A stretch of 64,000 bases of DNA from assembly GCA_035765775.1 (NCBI GenBank), contig DASTWV010000040.1, positions 1-64,000 on the forward strand. The letters run 5' to 3'. Of the stretch, positions 49,483-60,986 are shown piece after piece. The DNA is from Actinomycetota bacterium. GTDB taxonomy: Bacteria; Actinomycetota; CADDZG01; JAHWKV01; JAOPZY01. Position 1 is the stretch's first letter; the number at the start of each line of letters is the position of its first letter. The notes under the pieces are model-generated. The model was not told where the DNA came from and ran no database searches. It saw only the letters and a program-made list of their open reading frames with translations. Position numbers and translations under genes: made by a program.

Positions 49483-50400
49483 TTAATTCGGCACGCTCCG
49501 GAGGTCACTTAAGGCCCTTCTTAGATCCTCGGGGAGAGGATCGATCGCCTCGATCCGGATCCCGGTCACCGGGTGTACGAACTCTAGGCGGAGGGCGTGG
49601 AGGAAGGGCCGGTGCAGCCCGAGGGCGCGGGCAAGCCCGGCCGCGGCCCGGCCATAGGTCGTGTCGCCGACGACCGGGTGCTGGATGTGCGCCAGGTGCA
49701 CCCGGATCTGGTGCGTGCGGCCGGTATGCAGGTGGACCTCGAGGAGCGAGGCGGGCGCCGGCCGCTCGAAGCGCTCCGAGACCGTGAACTCGGTCACCGC
49801 TTCCCGGCCCCCAGGCGCCACCGCCATCCTGGTCCGGTCACGCTGCGACCGGCCCACCGGGGCTTCGATGCGCCCGGCCGGCATCCCGAAGACCCCGGCG
49901 ACGAGGGCCTGGTACGTGCGGGCGATCTTGCGGGCCTGCATGGCGGCAACCAGGCCCCGGTAGGCGTCGTCGGTCTTCGCCACCACCAGCAAGCCGGAGG
50001 TGTCCTTGTCGAGGCGGTGCACGATGCCCGGCCGGCTCCCCCCCGCCGCCGGGGCCAGCGCCATGACCCGGGCGAGAGCGTCCACCAGCGTGGGCCCCCG
50101 GGTGCCGGGGGCGGGGTGCACGACGACCCCGGCGGGCTTGGCGACGATGGCCAGGTGGTCGTCCTCGACCACGATCCGGTACTCGGCGTCGGGTCCCTCG
50201 ACGGTGCGCTCAGGCAGCGCCTCAGCCTCGATCACCTCACCGGCCACCAGGCGGTGGGACTTCGCCGCCGGGCCCCCTTCCCGCGTCACCCTGCCCGCCT
50301 CGACCATGTCCTGCACCTCCCTGCGGGACCACCCGCCGGCACCGGCCAGCCAGGCGTCCAGGCGGGCTCCGGCGGCATCGTCGGGCACCACGAAGCGCAC
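49483..50400 (-). CDS. rluD: RluD-type 23S rRNA pseudouridine synthase
   Basis: A 305-residue enzyme with an N-terminal S4 RNA-binding domain (1-70) and a RluA-family catalytic domain; the catalytic aspartate is in GIVHRLDKDTSGLLV, followed by ARTYQALV and the HTGRTHQIRVHLA block. Probably modifies the 23S rRNA helix 69 loop. It starts 4 bases after the lspA stop, a pairing (lspA-rluD) common across bacteria. Confidence 0.93.
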   Translation of the reverse strand: MRFVVPDDAAGARLDAWLAGAGGWSRREVQDMVEAGRVTREGGPAAKSHRLVAGEVIEAEALPERTVEGPDAEYRIVVEDDHLAIVAKPAGVVVHPAPGTRGPTLVDALARVMALAPAAGGSRPGIVHRLDKDTSGLLVVAKTDDAYRGLVAAMQARKIARTYQALVAGVFGMPAGRIEAPVGRSQRDRTRMAVAPGGREAVTEFTVSERFERPAPASLLEVHLHTGRTHQIRVHLAHIQHPVVGDTTYGRAAAGLARALGLHRPFLHALRLEFVHPVTGIRIEAIDPLPEDLRRALSDLRSVPN

Positions 50401-50404
50401 GGCC

Positions 50405-50881
50405 CTACCGCCGCCGGAGCTCGAGGAGCAGCAGCAAGCCGACCCCCACCACGATGGAGCTGTCGGCCAGGTTGAACGTGGGCCAGTAGCGGAAGTGAAT
50501 GAAGTCCACCACCCGGCCCTGCAGGTGCCCGGGGGCCCGGACCACCCGGTCGATGAGGTTGCCGAGCCCCCCGCCGGCCACCAGCCCCAGCGGGACCGGC
50601 GCCTGGGAACTGCGCAGCCCGAGGACCAGGACCGCCCCGACGATCAGCGCGGTGAGGGCCAGGAACAGCACCGGCGAGTTCGGGAACAAGCCGAAGGCAC
50701 CGCCCGGGTTGCGGGTGAGCTGGAGGTCCAGGAGGGTGCCGAGGATGCGCATCGGGCGCCCGGAGGCCAGGAGGCGAACGGCAAGCGCCTTGCTTATCTG
50801 GTCATAGGCCACCGTGAGGGCGACCATGCCAGCCAGCAGCGCTCTTGGGCGGGCTACCGGCGCTCCTCGGCCTTCTTGCAC
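50405..50881 (-). CDS. lspA: Lipoprotein signal peptidase
   Basis: Signal peptidase II cuts prolipoproteins before the lipidated cysteine. Four membrane helices are seen, with DQISK in helix 1, LTRNPGGAFGLF, the first catalytic aspartate in GGGLGNLIDRV and the second in NLADSSI. The GTG at 50881 gives 158 residues, the normal length with a basic N-terminus, but overlaps the TraR/DksA gene by 28 bases; ATG 50827 gives 140 residues with a clipped first helix. I prefer the longer form. At least two lipoprotein substrates (2040 and 44957) are in this window. Confidence 0.88.
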   Translation of the reverse strand: MQEGRGAPVARPRALLAGMVALTVAYDQISKALAVRLLASGRPMRILGTLLDLQLTRNPGGAFGLFPNSPVLFLALTALIVGAVLVLGLRSSQAPVPLGLVAGGGLGNLIDRVVRAPGHLQGRVVDFIHFRYWPTFNLADSSIVVGVGLLLLLELRRR

Positions 50882-51642
50882 TTCAGGCACAGCGTGACAT
50901 GGGGCAGCGCTTTCAGCCGGGGGCCCTCGATGGGCTTGCCGCACGACTCGCAGATGCCGTACGTGCCGTCGTCGATCTTGTGGAGGGCACGGTCGATCTT
51001 CGAGCGCAGGTCGGAGACATTGTTGGCGATCGACAGATCCTTCTCCCGCTCGAAGGTGAACGACCCGGAGTCGGCGAAGTCCTCGTCGTAGCTCACCTCG
51101 CCCGAGATCTCGGACTGCGAGGAGTTGAACGTGACCTCCTCGATCTCGGTCAGCTGGCGCTGGAGTTCTTCGCGCTGCTGGACCAGGGCCCCCCGGATCC
51201 CGGCCAGCGTCTCGGCGTCGAACGCCGTGCGGGCGACGGGGACGGAGGCGGCCGCAGCCGGCTTGGGGGCCGCAGGCGTCGCCTTGGCGGTGGGCTTGGG
51301 CGAGGCTTGTGCGGCCGCGGGCTTGGGAGCCGGCTTGGCCGCAGCGGGCTTGGGGGTGGGTTTGGAAACCGGCTTGGCCGCCGCGGCCTTCGCCGTTGCC
51401 TTGGGAGCGGCCTTGGCGGCGGGCTTGGCGGGCTGATTCACGGCGGCAGGCTTCGCAGCCGCCTTGGCCGCCGGTTTGGGAGCAGGCTTCGCAGCCGCCT
51501 TGGCCGCCGGTTTCCGGGCCGGCTTTGCTGCCCCCTTGGCCGCCGGTTTCGGGGCCGGTTTGGCGGCGGCGGGCGCGGCCTTCCGGGGAGCGACCTTCGG
51601 CTCCCCGTCCGGCAGTTCGGGCTTGCTGACTTTGCTTGGCAT
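50854..51642 (-). CDS. TraR/DksA-family zinc finger with histone H1-like tail
   Basis: A 262-residue protein with two parts. Residues 1-135 are low complexity, dozens of Lys-Pro-Ala/Ala-Lys repeats like a histone H1 C-terminus or mycobacterial HupB tail. Residues 140-262 are a TraR/DksA domain: coiled coil (ALVQQREELQRQLTEIEE, EREKDL) and C4 zinc finger C231/C234/C252/C255. DksA-type proteins enter the RNA polymerase secondary channel; here the basic tail could bind DNA or acidic partners. In contrast with E. coli DksA there is no DxxDxA tip visible. It precedes lspA on the same strand. Confidence 0.85.
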   Translation of the reverse strand: MPSKVSKPELPDGEPKVAPRKAAPAAAKPAPKPAAKGAAKPARKPAAKAAAKPAPKPAAKAAAKPAAVNQPAKPAAKAAPKATAKAAAAKPVSKPTPKPAAAKPAPKPAAAQASPKPTAKATPAAPKPAAAASVPVARTAFDAETLAGIRGALVQQREELQRQLTEIEEVTFNSSQSEISGEVSYDEDFADSGSFTFEREKDLSIANNVSDLRSKIDRALHKIDDGTYGICESCGKPIEGPRLKALPHVTLCLKCKKAEERR

Positions 51643-51675
51643 GACCGCCCACAGGAAGCACTAAAGCGGATGAAT

Positions 51676-51694
51676 GAAACGTTTCTGCAGCAGA
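51676..51694. promoter_or_regulatory. Palindromes upstream of the TraR/DksA gene
   Basis: GAAACGTTTC (51676-51685) overlaps TCTGC-A-GCAGA (51684-51694), in the 86-base gap upstream of the gene. Candidate operator; regulator unknown. Confidence 0.35.
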
Positions 51695-51728
51695 AGGATG
51701 CGGGGGGAAAATTCGGCGAACCATACCA

Positions 51729-52055
51729 CTATGGCTGCGGCCAGTCAAGACCGGAGTCAACGCTGGCGCCGAGGGCGGCGGCGGCCTCCTCCGGGCTCCG
51801 TCCGAGCACGTGCACCCGCTTGTTGCGGCTCTGCGAACCGGACAGCAGCGTGGCCGACGACCGGGGGACGCCCAGCCGCTCGGCCAGAAGCTCGAGGAGG
51901 GCGTCGTTGGCCTTGCCGCCCTCGGGCGGCGCCTTCACCTTCACCTTGACCGCGCCGGCGTGCATCCCGATGACGGCGGTCCGCACCGCGCCGGGCTGGC
52001 AGAACACGGCCACCACGACGCCGTCCGCGACTGCCTGGAAAGGGGAAGCCCGCAC
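51729..52055 (-). CDS. DUF167/YggU family protein
   Basis: A 108-residue conserved protein of unknown function: MHAGAVKVKVKAPPEGGKAN, the helix ALLELLAERLGVP and the SRNKRVHV strand are the family's signature. GTG start, 23 bases from the divergent ileS. Confidence 0.9.
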   Translation of the reverse strand: MRASPFQAVADGVVVAVFCQPGAVRTAVIGMHAGAVKVKVKAPPEGGKANDALLELLAERLGVPRSSATLLSGSQSRNKRVHVLGRSPEEAAAALGASVDSGLDWPQP

Positions 52056-52063
52056 AGCCCCTT

Positions 52064-52069
52064 TATAGT
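52064..52069 (+). promoter_or_regulatory. -10 box just upstream of ileS
   Basis: TATAGT (5 of 6) ends 9 bases before the ileS ATG, so the transcript would have at most a 2-3 base leader. No T-box leader fits in the 23-base gap, unlike many actinobacterial ileS genes. Confidence 0.45.
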
Positions 52070-52078
52070 GGGCGGACC

Positions 52079-55234
<3,156 letters not shown>

Positions 55235-55252
55235 CGAGTCCCCGCAGAGAAT

Positions 55253-55271
55253 CGGCACTCCCTTTGTGCCG
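55253..55271 (+). terminator. Hairpin after ileS
   Basis: CGGCAC-TCCCTTT-GTGCCG, 6-bp stem, 18 bases after the ileS stop, in the 115-base gap before the convergent ZIP gene. Confidence 0.5.
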
Positions 55272-55349
55272 TCGCCGTTTCGAGTGGGTAGGCCCCAGGT
55301 TCGGCCACCGCCAGGTCGAGCTTGCCCACGGTTGGGGCACGGCCTCCGC

Positions 55350-56000
55350 TCAGGCGAAGTGCACGACGCCCATCAAGGTGATGCCGGTGGCCACCGCCAG
55401 CAGGCTCCCCGCCAGGGCGCCCTGGCGCCCCTTCCAGCTCACGATCGCCAGGTAGGCCAGGCCCCCGGCCCCGAAGGCCAGCCCGGCCCCCAGCTCGGGA
55501 GGCGAGACCAGGTGCAGGGCGTACTTCACCACCAGGAACCCGGCCACCACCAGCACCCACGACGCCACCGCCCGGACCACCGCCTGGCGGTTGGTGAGGC
55601 CCTCCCGGCGCAGCACCGCGACCAGGGCGGTCGCCTCGGGGATCAGGTGGGCCACCAGCCCGGCCGAGAGCAGCACGCCGAGGGCCACGCTCACCCCGTA
55701 CCCGGTGGCGGTTACCACCCCTTCCAGGAACGAGTGCAGCCACATGCCCAGCGTCGAGGCCCACGAGGCGCCTTGATGGCCCAGCGCGTCGAGGCCCTGG
55801 TGGATGGCCACGAAGAACCCCAGCCCGGCGAGCGCCCAGATGATGGTGGCCGGCACGCCGGCCCGGGTGCGGGCGTAGGGCAGCACCTCGAAGGCCGCCG
55901 CCCCGGCAAAGATGCCGGCCGACAGCGGCACCACCCACAGGCGCCACGAGGGCAGCGCCACCTCGGTACCGGCGGTCTGTTCGATCGGCAGTTCCAGCAT
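55350..56000 (-). CDS. ZIP-family metal transporter-like membrane protein
   Basis: A 216-residue protein with about seven membrane helices. Two ZIP-like metal-site helices are visible: HSFLEG (89-94) in the fourth helix and HLIPEA (118-123) in the next, corresponding to HNxxEG and HNxxEG/A in ZIP transporters. The asparagine after each histidine is replaced (S90 and L119), so the metal choice may differ from zinc. It is divergent from a copper-related gene cluster, suggesting a metal-homeostasis locus. Confidence 0.8.
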   Translation of the reverse strand: MLELPIEQTAGTEVALPSWRLWVVPLSAGIFAGAAAFEVLPYARTRAGVPATIIWALAGLGFFVAIHQGLDALGHQGASWASTLGMWLHSFLEGVVTATGYGVSVALGVLLSAGLVAHLIPEATALVAVLRREGLTNRQAVVRAVASWVLVVAGFLVVKYALHLVSPPELGAGLAFGAGGLAYLAIVSWKGRQGALAGSLLAVATGITLMGVVHFA

Positions 56001-56055
56001 AGATAGATCCTCGCAGATCCACGAAACCTAATCCCCGGACATAGACTTAAAAGCG

Positions 56056-56664
56056 GTGACACGGTTCCCGTATTCCACGCAGTCCCATCCAGGGATGCGC
56101 GCGGCCCGGAGCCTCTCGGTGGCGGTGGCGGGCCTGTTCGTCGGCCACCTGCTCGTCTACCGCCTCATCGCCCCTAACGCCATCCAGCGGGCCGTGCTGC
56201 TGGCCAGCACCGGGCACGCCTACCTGCCCCCGGCCGTCGCCGGCGGCGCGGCCTTGGCAGGCATCGGCGCCATCGCCAGCTTCCTGCTCGCCTTCCGTCG
56301 GGGCCGGGCCGCCATCCGGGGGCGCTCGCCGCTGCTCTGGGCCCTGGTCCTTCCGGCCGTCGCCCAGGCGGGGGCCTTCGTGGTCCTGGAGGTCGCCGAG
56401 CGCCTCCTGTCCGGTGTCCCCCTGGGCGGGCTGTTCCTCATCCTGCCGGTGGGCATCGCGCTGCAGCTGGCCGTGGGTGCCCTCGGGGGGCTGCTCCTCT
56501 TCGGGATCGACCTCGCCGGGGAAGGCGCCGGGCAGCTGGGAGTCCGGGGCCGGCCGGCCGCCACCCCTCCCCGCACCACTGCAGTGGTGCCCGCCCCGGA
56601 GGCGCCCGCGGTGGCCCCCCGGGTCGAGGCATTCGGCATCCGGGGGCCGCCGCGGGCGGCGTAG
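56056..56664 (+). CDS. Four-helix membrane protein of the copper cluster
   Basis: A 202-residue protein with four membrane helices (about 20-40, 55-80, 92-110, 122-150) and a Pro/Ala-rich cytoplasmic tail. I do not recognise a family. Its helix pairs and position upstream of a CopC/CopD locus suggest an accessory membrane component. TAGACT at 56042-56047 is 8 bases before the GTG, a possible leaderless start. Confidence 0.7.
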   Translation: MTRFPYSTQSHPGMRAARSLSVAVAGLFVGHLLVYRLIAPNAIQRAVLLASTGHAYLPPAVAGGAALAGIGAIASFLLAFRRGRAAIRGRSPLLWALVLPAVAQAGAFVVLEVAERLLSGVPLGGLFLILPVGIALQLAVGALGGLLLFGIDLAGEGAGQLGVRGRPAATPPRTTAVVPAPEAPAVAPRVEAFGIRGPPRAA

Positions 56665-56711
56665 GTCGCCAGCTCCTCACCTCCAGATCCCTCTCCAGAA
56701 AGGAACCGTCT

Positions 56712-57413
56712 GTGCGACGTATGCGTCTGTGCGCGGGCGCGCTCACCCTGGGCTTCGTGGCCTCGCTCGCCGCCGCCTTCAGCGTGCTGGGCGCCGCCCC
56801 GGCGCTCGCCCACACCACCCAGAACGCCGGCCCCTACGCCATCACCTTCGGCTGGATGACCGAGCCGTGCTACGTCGGCGAGCCCAACGCCGTCCAGGTC
56901 TTCGTCCATCAGGGCAGCCCCACCGGGGCCGCGGTGTCCAGCAACGTCACCCTGACGGTGACCGTCGCGGCCGGTGGGGTCACCGGCACGGCACAACCGC
57001 TGGCCGCCGCCTTCGATCCGGACACCGGGCTGGGCGACCCGGCGGAGTACGACGCCCCGCTCATCCCCGAGGCCCCGGGGACCTACACCTTCACCGTCGC
57101 CGGTGAGGTGAACTCGACGAAGGTGAGCGTCTCGGCCTCCTCGGGCGACTCCACCTTTGACTCGGCGAACGACCCCAGCAAGATCGAGTTCCCGTCGCCG
57201 GTCCAGGGCCCGGCCACGCTGGGCAACGCCATCACCAACCTGCAGGCCGCCCTGGCGACCGAGACCGCCGCCGCCAACGCCGCCAAGGCCTCGGCGGACG
57301 CGGCCAGAAAGACTGCGAGCACGGCCCGGACCCTGGCCATCGTGGCCATCGCGGTGGCGGTGGTGCTGGGCTTCGGGAGCTTCGGCGTCGGGAGGCGGAG
57401 GAGAGGAGCCTGA
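56712..57413 (+). CDS. Secreted N-terminal-histidine protein next to CopC-CopD
   Basis: A 233-residue exported protein. Signal cleavage after PALA would leave HTTQNAGPY as the N-terminus, an exposed histidine like those of CopC. A ~130-residue immunoglobulin-like beta domain (ITFGWMTEP, NAVQVFVHQG, EAPGTYTFTVAG) follows, resembling YtkA-like/FixH-type domains, then a coiled segment and a C-terminal membrane helix (about 205-225) with a basic end. GTG 56712 has AAAGGA eight bases upstream. It shares one base with the copCD start, so they are co-translated. Copper binding is inferred. Confidence 0.78.
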   Translation: MRRMRLCAGALTLGFVASLAAAFSVLGAAPALAHTTQNAGPYAITFGWMTEPCYVGEPNAVQVFVHQGSPTGAAVSSNVTLTVTVAAGGVTGTAQPLAAAFDPDTGLGDPAEYDAPLIPEAPGTYTFTVAGEVNSTKVSVSASSGDSTFDSANDPSKIEFPSPVQGPATLGNAITNLQAALATETAAANAAKASADAARKTASTARTLAIVAIAVAVVLGFGSFGVGRRRRGA

Positions 57414-59464
57414 TGATGCGCCGCCGCATCCGTGCTGGACTGAACCTCGCCTTCGCCCTCGCCGTTGGCCTGGTGGCGGTCGTCGGGCCCGGGGCCTGGG
57501 TCGGCGCGTCGGCGCACGCCCTGCCCGTCACCACCAGCCCCGCCAACGGGGCCACGCTGCAGACCCCGCCCACCGAGATCGAGATCACGTACAGCGAAAC
57601 GCCCGACCTGGCCCACTCCCTGATCCAGGTGCTGGACACCTCCGGGAAGCAGTGGGCCAGCGGCCATCCCGCCCGGGTCCCGGGCCAGCCGGCGTCCGCC
57701 GTGGCGCTCCCGATCCCCGGCACCCTGCCCAAGGGGGACTACACGGTGACCTGGAAAACGATCTCCACCGTGGACGGCCACCTGGCGACCGGGTCCTTCA
57801 GCTTCGGCGTCGGCGAGGCCCCCCCCACCAGCACCGCCGGGTCCGGGCCCTCGGTCAGATCCCCGGGCCCGTCCGAGGTCGCCGCCGTGGCCCGCTGGCT
57901 GTACCTGGCCGGGCTGATCGGCCTGCTGGGCCTGGCGTTCACCGAGCTGGTGACGCTGGGCGGGCGGTCCGCCAGCCAGCCGCCCCGCCGGCTCCAGCGG
58001 CTGTTGCTGGCGTCCTGGGCGCTGGCGCTCATCGGGGCCGTGGGCATCCTGCAGGCCTCCCGGGCTGGCGCCCAGCTGGGCCTGGCCGACACGCTGTCCA
58101 GCAGCATCGGTCACGCCTTCCTGCTGCGCGCCGCGCCCTTGGTGGTGGTCGCCATCGGGCTGGTCCTGCTCCTGCGGCCCGGCGCCGCGCGCCGCACCGG
58201 GCTGCTCGCTGTCGCCGCCGGCACGCTCGCCTCGATGCTGGCCGACGTGGTCAAGGGCCACGCCGACGCCCGGTCCACCTGGATCTGGTTCCGGGTGGGC
58301 ACCCAGTGGGTGCACTTCATCGCCGCCGGGATCTGGATCGGCGGCCTGGCCGGGCTGCTCCTGTGCCTCGGTCCCCTGGGCGAGGGCAACCGGGCGGGCC
58401 CGGCGAAGCGCTTCTCGTTCTTCGCCGGGATCAGCATTGTGGCCGTCGGGATCACTGGCACCCTGCGGGCCATCGACGAGGTCGGGAGCTGGAAGGGCCT
58501 GTTCCACACCAGCTTCGGGCAGGTGATCATCGTCAAGGTGGTGCTGTTCGGGGGCCTGGCCGCCCTGGGAGCGCTGAACCGCTACCGCAACGTGGGCCGG
58601 GTGGACGCCCATCCCGGCGGCTTGCGGGCGGCGGGGCGGGTGGAGCTGATGACCATGGCGGCCGTCCTGGCCGCCACCAGCCTGCTGCAGAACCTGGCTC
58701 CCTCCACCTCGGTGCTGGCGGCGCAGCACGCAGCGCAACTCGCCGCCCAGGTCACCAGCCTGCCGCCGATCACCGCCAGCGCCTCCGATTTCGCCGAGAC
58801 CTACAAGCTCGGGCTGAGCATCAGCCCGGGTGGGGCCGGCTTCGACACCTACACGGTCACCATACGGAACTTCCTGACCCAGGCCCCCGAGGACGCCCAG
58901 AAGGTGTCGATCGGCTTCACCGCCGCCAACAACCCGGCGGTGGGGCCGTCCAACCTCGACCTCACCCGCAGCAAGCTCGGCACCTATACCGGCAAGGGGG
59001 CCAACATGGGCATCCTGGGGCCGTGGAACCTGACGATCACAGTGGAGAACGGGCCGACGAAATCCGTGCAGGTGCCGGTCACGGTGGTCACCGAGTCACC
59101 CGACCAGCCGGTGAAGTCGCAGGCGTTCAAGGGGTCGCCCACCGTCTACAACATCAGCCTGCCCGACGGCAGCATCCTGCAGATCTACATCGACCCGCTC
59201 AACCTGGGGGTGGCCGAGTTCCACGCCACCTTCCTCAATGCGGCGGCAACCACCGAGACCCAGATGCAGCCGGCGATCTGGGCCACTGCCCAGAAGGTGC
59301 CGGGCGGGCCGGTGGGCCCCCTCCTCACCTACCGCGACCTGGACGGCATCGGGCACTTCGTGGCCGACGCCAGGGTGCCCAAGGGCACCTACTTGTTCAA
59401 CGTGGTGGGGACGACGGTGACCGGAACGGCACTGGGCGGGTCGCTGGTGCTGCCGGTGACGTAG
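57413..59464 (+). CDS. CopC-CopD fusion with C-terminal beta domain
   Basis: A 683-residue protein. Signal peptide (to A34); CopC domain (35-135) whose mature N-terminal H35 together with D121 and H123 (TVDGHLATG) forms a Cu(II) site; CopD domain with eight membrane helices (about 155-445) and HFIAAGIWIGG; then an extracytoplasmic YtkA-like beta domain (about 480-683). The CopC-CopD fusion is common in Actinomycetota and linked to copper import or delivery. The added C-terminal domain resembles the preceding secreted protein's fold. It begins within TGATGATG overlapping the upstream stop. Confidence 0.9.
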   Translation: MMRRRIRAGLNLAFALAVGLVAVVGPGAWVGASAHALPVTTSPANGATLQTPPTEIEITYSETPDLAHSLIQVLDTSGKQWASGHPARVPGQPASAVALPIPGTLPKGDYTVTWKTISTVDGHLATGSFSFGVGEAPPTSTAGSGPSVRSPGPSEVAAVARWLYLAGLIGLLGLAFTELVTLGGRSASQPPRRLQRLLLASWALALIGAVGILQASRAGAQLGLADTLSSSIGHAFLLRAAPLVVVAIGLVLLLRPGAARRTGLLAVAAGTLASMLADVVKGHADARSTWIWFRVGTQWVHFIAAGIWIGGLAGLLLCLGPLGEGNRAGPAKRFSFFAGISIVAVGITGTLRAIDEVGSWKGLFHTSFGQVIIVKVVLFGGLAALGALNRYRNVGRVDAHPGGLRAAGRVELMTMAAVLAATSLLQNLAPSTSVLAAQHAAQLAAQVTSLPPITASASDFAETYKLGLSISPGGAGFDTYTVTIRNFLTQAPEDAQKVSIGFTAANNPAVGPSNLDLTRSKLGTYTGKGANMGILGPWNLTITVENGPTKSVQVPVTVVTESPDQPVKSQAFKGSPTVYNISLPDGSILQIYIDPLNLGVAEFHATFLNAAATTETQMQPAIWATAQKVPGGPVGPLLTYRDLDGIGHFVADARVPKGTYLFNVVGTTVTGTALGGSLVLPVT

Positions 59465-59513
59465 CCGCCGCCGTCGGCCACCCCGGCCGGACCGCGCCCG
59501 GGCTCCGGGGCCG

Positions 59514-60248
59514 TCACCGGGAGGCGTGCCCCCGGCGGCGGGTGAGCGCGACGGCGGCGATCGCCACCAGCACCAGGAACGCCCCGCCGATGCCCAGCAC
59601 GGTCGCCGAGCCCCCGCCCGCCACCGCCGATGGCGCCGCGGCCACGACGAACACCCCGAGGCCCGTGGTACTGGCGAACAGCTGGTCGGAGCTGGCCGGG
59701 GTGGAGCTCAACCCGGTCCAGACGGCACCGTCCCGGCGGTAGACCGTCGTCGCCAGCGCGGCATAGCTCAACACCACGGTGGCGGTCACCGATGCGGGGA
59801 GGGGCTCACCCGACGGCTGGTAGGCGGCCGCGATCTGGTAGGCGTTGGAGTCGTAGGTAAGCCCGGACGGCGGGGGCCCCACCGTGGCGGGATCGAGCGG
59901 GGTCATGGTGATGCTCACCCCGGTCTGCCCGGCCGCCGCCGGTACGGAGCCCGCTTCGAGGAGCACTTGGCACTGGCCCTCGGGGGTGTTCACCGAGCCT
60001 CCGGAGATGGGCAGCGCCATCGAGGCCGCCTGCGGGAGGACGTTGTTGCCCGCCCGGGCGGGCGGCGGGTGGACCCACTGGTAGGGCGGCGGGGCGCCCG
60101 CACCGTCATCCAGGATGGGGAACCCGGGGAGCAGGTGCAGGGCGAACGTGGCCGCCGCCACCAGGAGGTAGGCGGCAGCGACGGCCAGGCCGGCGGTACC
60201 TGGGCGCCGGACGGCCCGGCACCCCGCCGCGACGGCCGGGCCCCTCAC
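59514..60248 (-). CDS. Membrane-anchored protein, paralog C of a three-gene family
   Basis: A 244-residue protein with an N-terminal membrane helix (about 18-38), an extracytoplasmic beta-rich domain and a C-terminal helix (about 215-236) ending in basic residues. Family blocks: PPPYQWVHPPPARAGNN, NTPEGQCQV, AGQTGVSITMTPLDP, YDSNAYQIAAAYQPSGEP and a final strand YRRDGAVWTGL. I do not recognise the family. GTG start overlaps paralog B by 4 bases. It is the last gene of the operon, convergent with copCD. Confidence 0.82.
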   Translation of the reverse strand: MRGPAVAAGCRAVRRPGTAGLAVAAAYLLVAAATFALHLLPGFPILDDGAGAPPPYQWVHPPPARAGNNVLPQAASMALPISGGSVNTPEGQCQVLLEAGSVPAAAGQTGVSITMTPLDPATVGPPPSGLTYDSNAYQIAAAYQPSGEPLPASVTATVVLSYAALATTVYRRDGAVWTGLSSTPASSDQLFASTTGLGVFVVAAAPSAVAGGGSATVLGIGGAFLVLVAIAAVALTRRRGHASR

Positions 60249-60976
60249 GCTGGGAGTGGCCCCCCGGACCTGGAGCGCCGCCGGAGCACCGCTGGGGCGG
60301 CCGCCGCCATCAGGGCCAGGCCGGCGGTGGCGTACGCCCACGCCGGGACCCGGCCGGGCCGGGAGGGCGGGACGCCGGTGGTCACCGCGGCGAACAGCCC
60401 GAAGCGGGTGGTCTGGGCGGCGACGGCCAGCGAGGCGGACTCCAGGATGGTGGGCACCTCCTGCCATCCCGAGGCACCGTACAGGAGCACCTGGGTGGCG
60501 TCCACCGGGTACCGGAACACGATGTCCGCTGCCTGCGCCGCCGTCGCCGTGACCCCCGAGGGCTGGTAGGCGGCATCGACCCGGTAGGCGTTGCCCTGGA
60601 TCAGGACGCCGGGGGGAAGGGCCGGGGCGTCAGCCGCCCCGAGGGGCCGGATGCGGAACTCGACGCCGGTCTGGCCCGGCGAGGGGGCGAACGCCCCGTC
60701 GGGCAGCGATATCTGCACCTGGCCGTCGGCCGTCTCCAGCGTGGTGGACGCCGTGCCCGAGGGGGTCAGCGGCACCGCCAGCACCGCCGAGCTGGGAGCC
60801 TTGTTGATCCCCCGCAGCTCCGGCGGCGGGTTCACCCAGCGGTAGGCGGCGGGCGGGGCCAGGCCGTCGAACAGCGGGATGCCGGCCAGGAGACCGGCGG
60901 CGACCGACAGCACCGCGGCGGCGGGCACTGCCACGGCCAGCCCGGCGCCGACCAGCCAGGCGCGGGGCGTCCTCAT
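60245..60976 (-). CDS. Membrane-anchored protein, paralog B
   Basis: A 243-residue relative of the two flanking genes: N-terminal helix (8-32), PPAAYRWVNPPPELRGINK, ETADGQVQISLP, PGQTGVEFRIRPLG, QGNAYRVDAAYQPSG and YGASGWQEVP, then a C-terminal helix with an arginine-rich end. It is the most diverged copy (lacks the cysteine of GQCQV seen in A and C). It starts 10 bases after paralog A. Function unknown; two-end anchoring suggests a structural or signal-relay role at the outer membrane face. Confidence 0.82.
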   Translation of the reverse strand: MRTPRAWLVGAGLAVAVPAAAVLSVAAGLLAGIPLFDGLAPPAAYRWVNPPPELRGINKAPSSAVLAVPLTPSGTASTTLETADGQVQISLPDGAFAPSPGQTGVEFRIRPLGAADAPALPPGVLIQGNAYRVDAAYQPSGVTATAAQAADIVFRYPVDATQVLLYGASGWQEVPTILESASLAVAAQTTRFGLFAAVTTGVPPSRPGRVPAWAYATAGLALMAAAAPAVLRRRSRSGGPLPA

Positions 60977-60986
60977 GCACCCGGGG

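Noticed and set aside
52056-52078. T-box leader upstream of ileS
   Set aside because: Only 23 bases separate ileS from the divergent DUF167 gene, and a -10 box lies within them; no T-box core fits.
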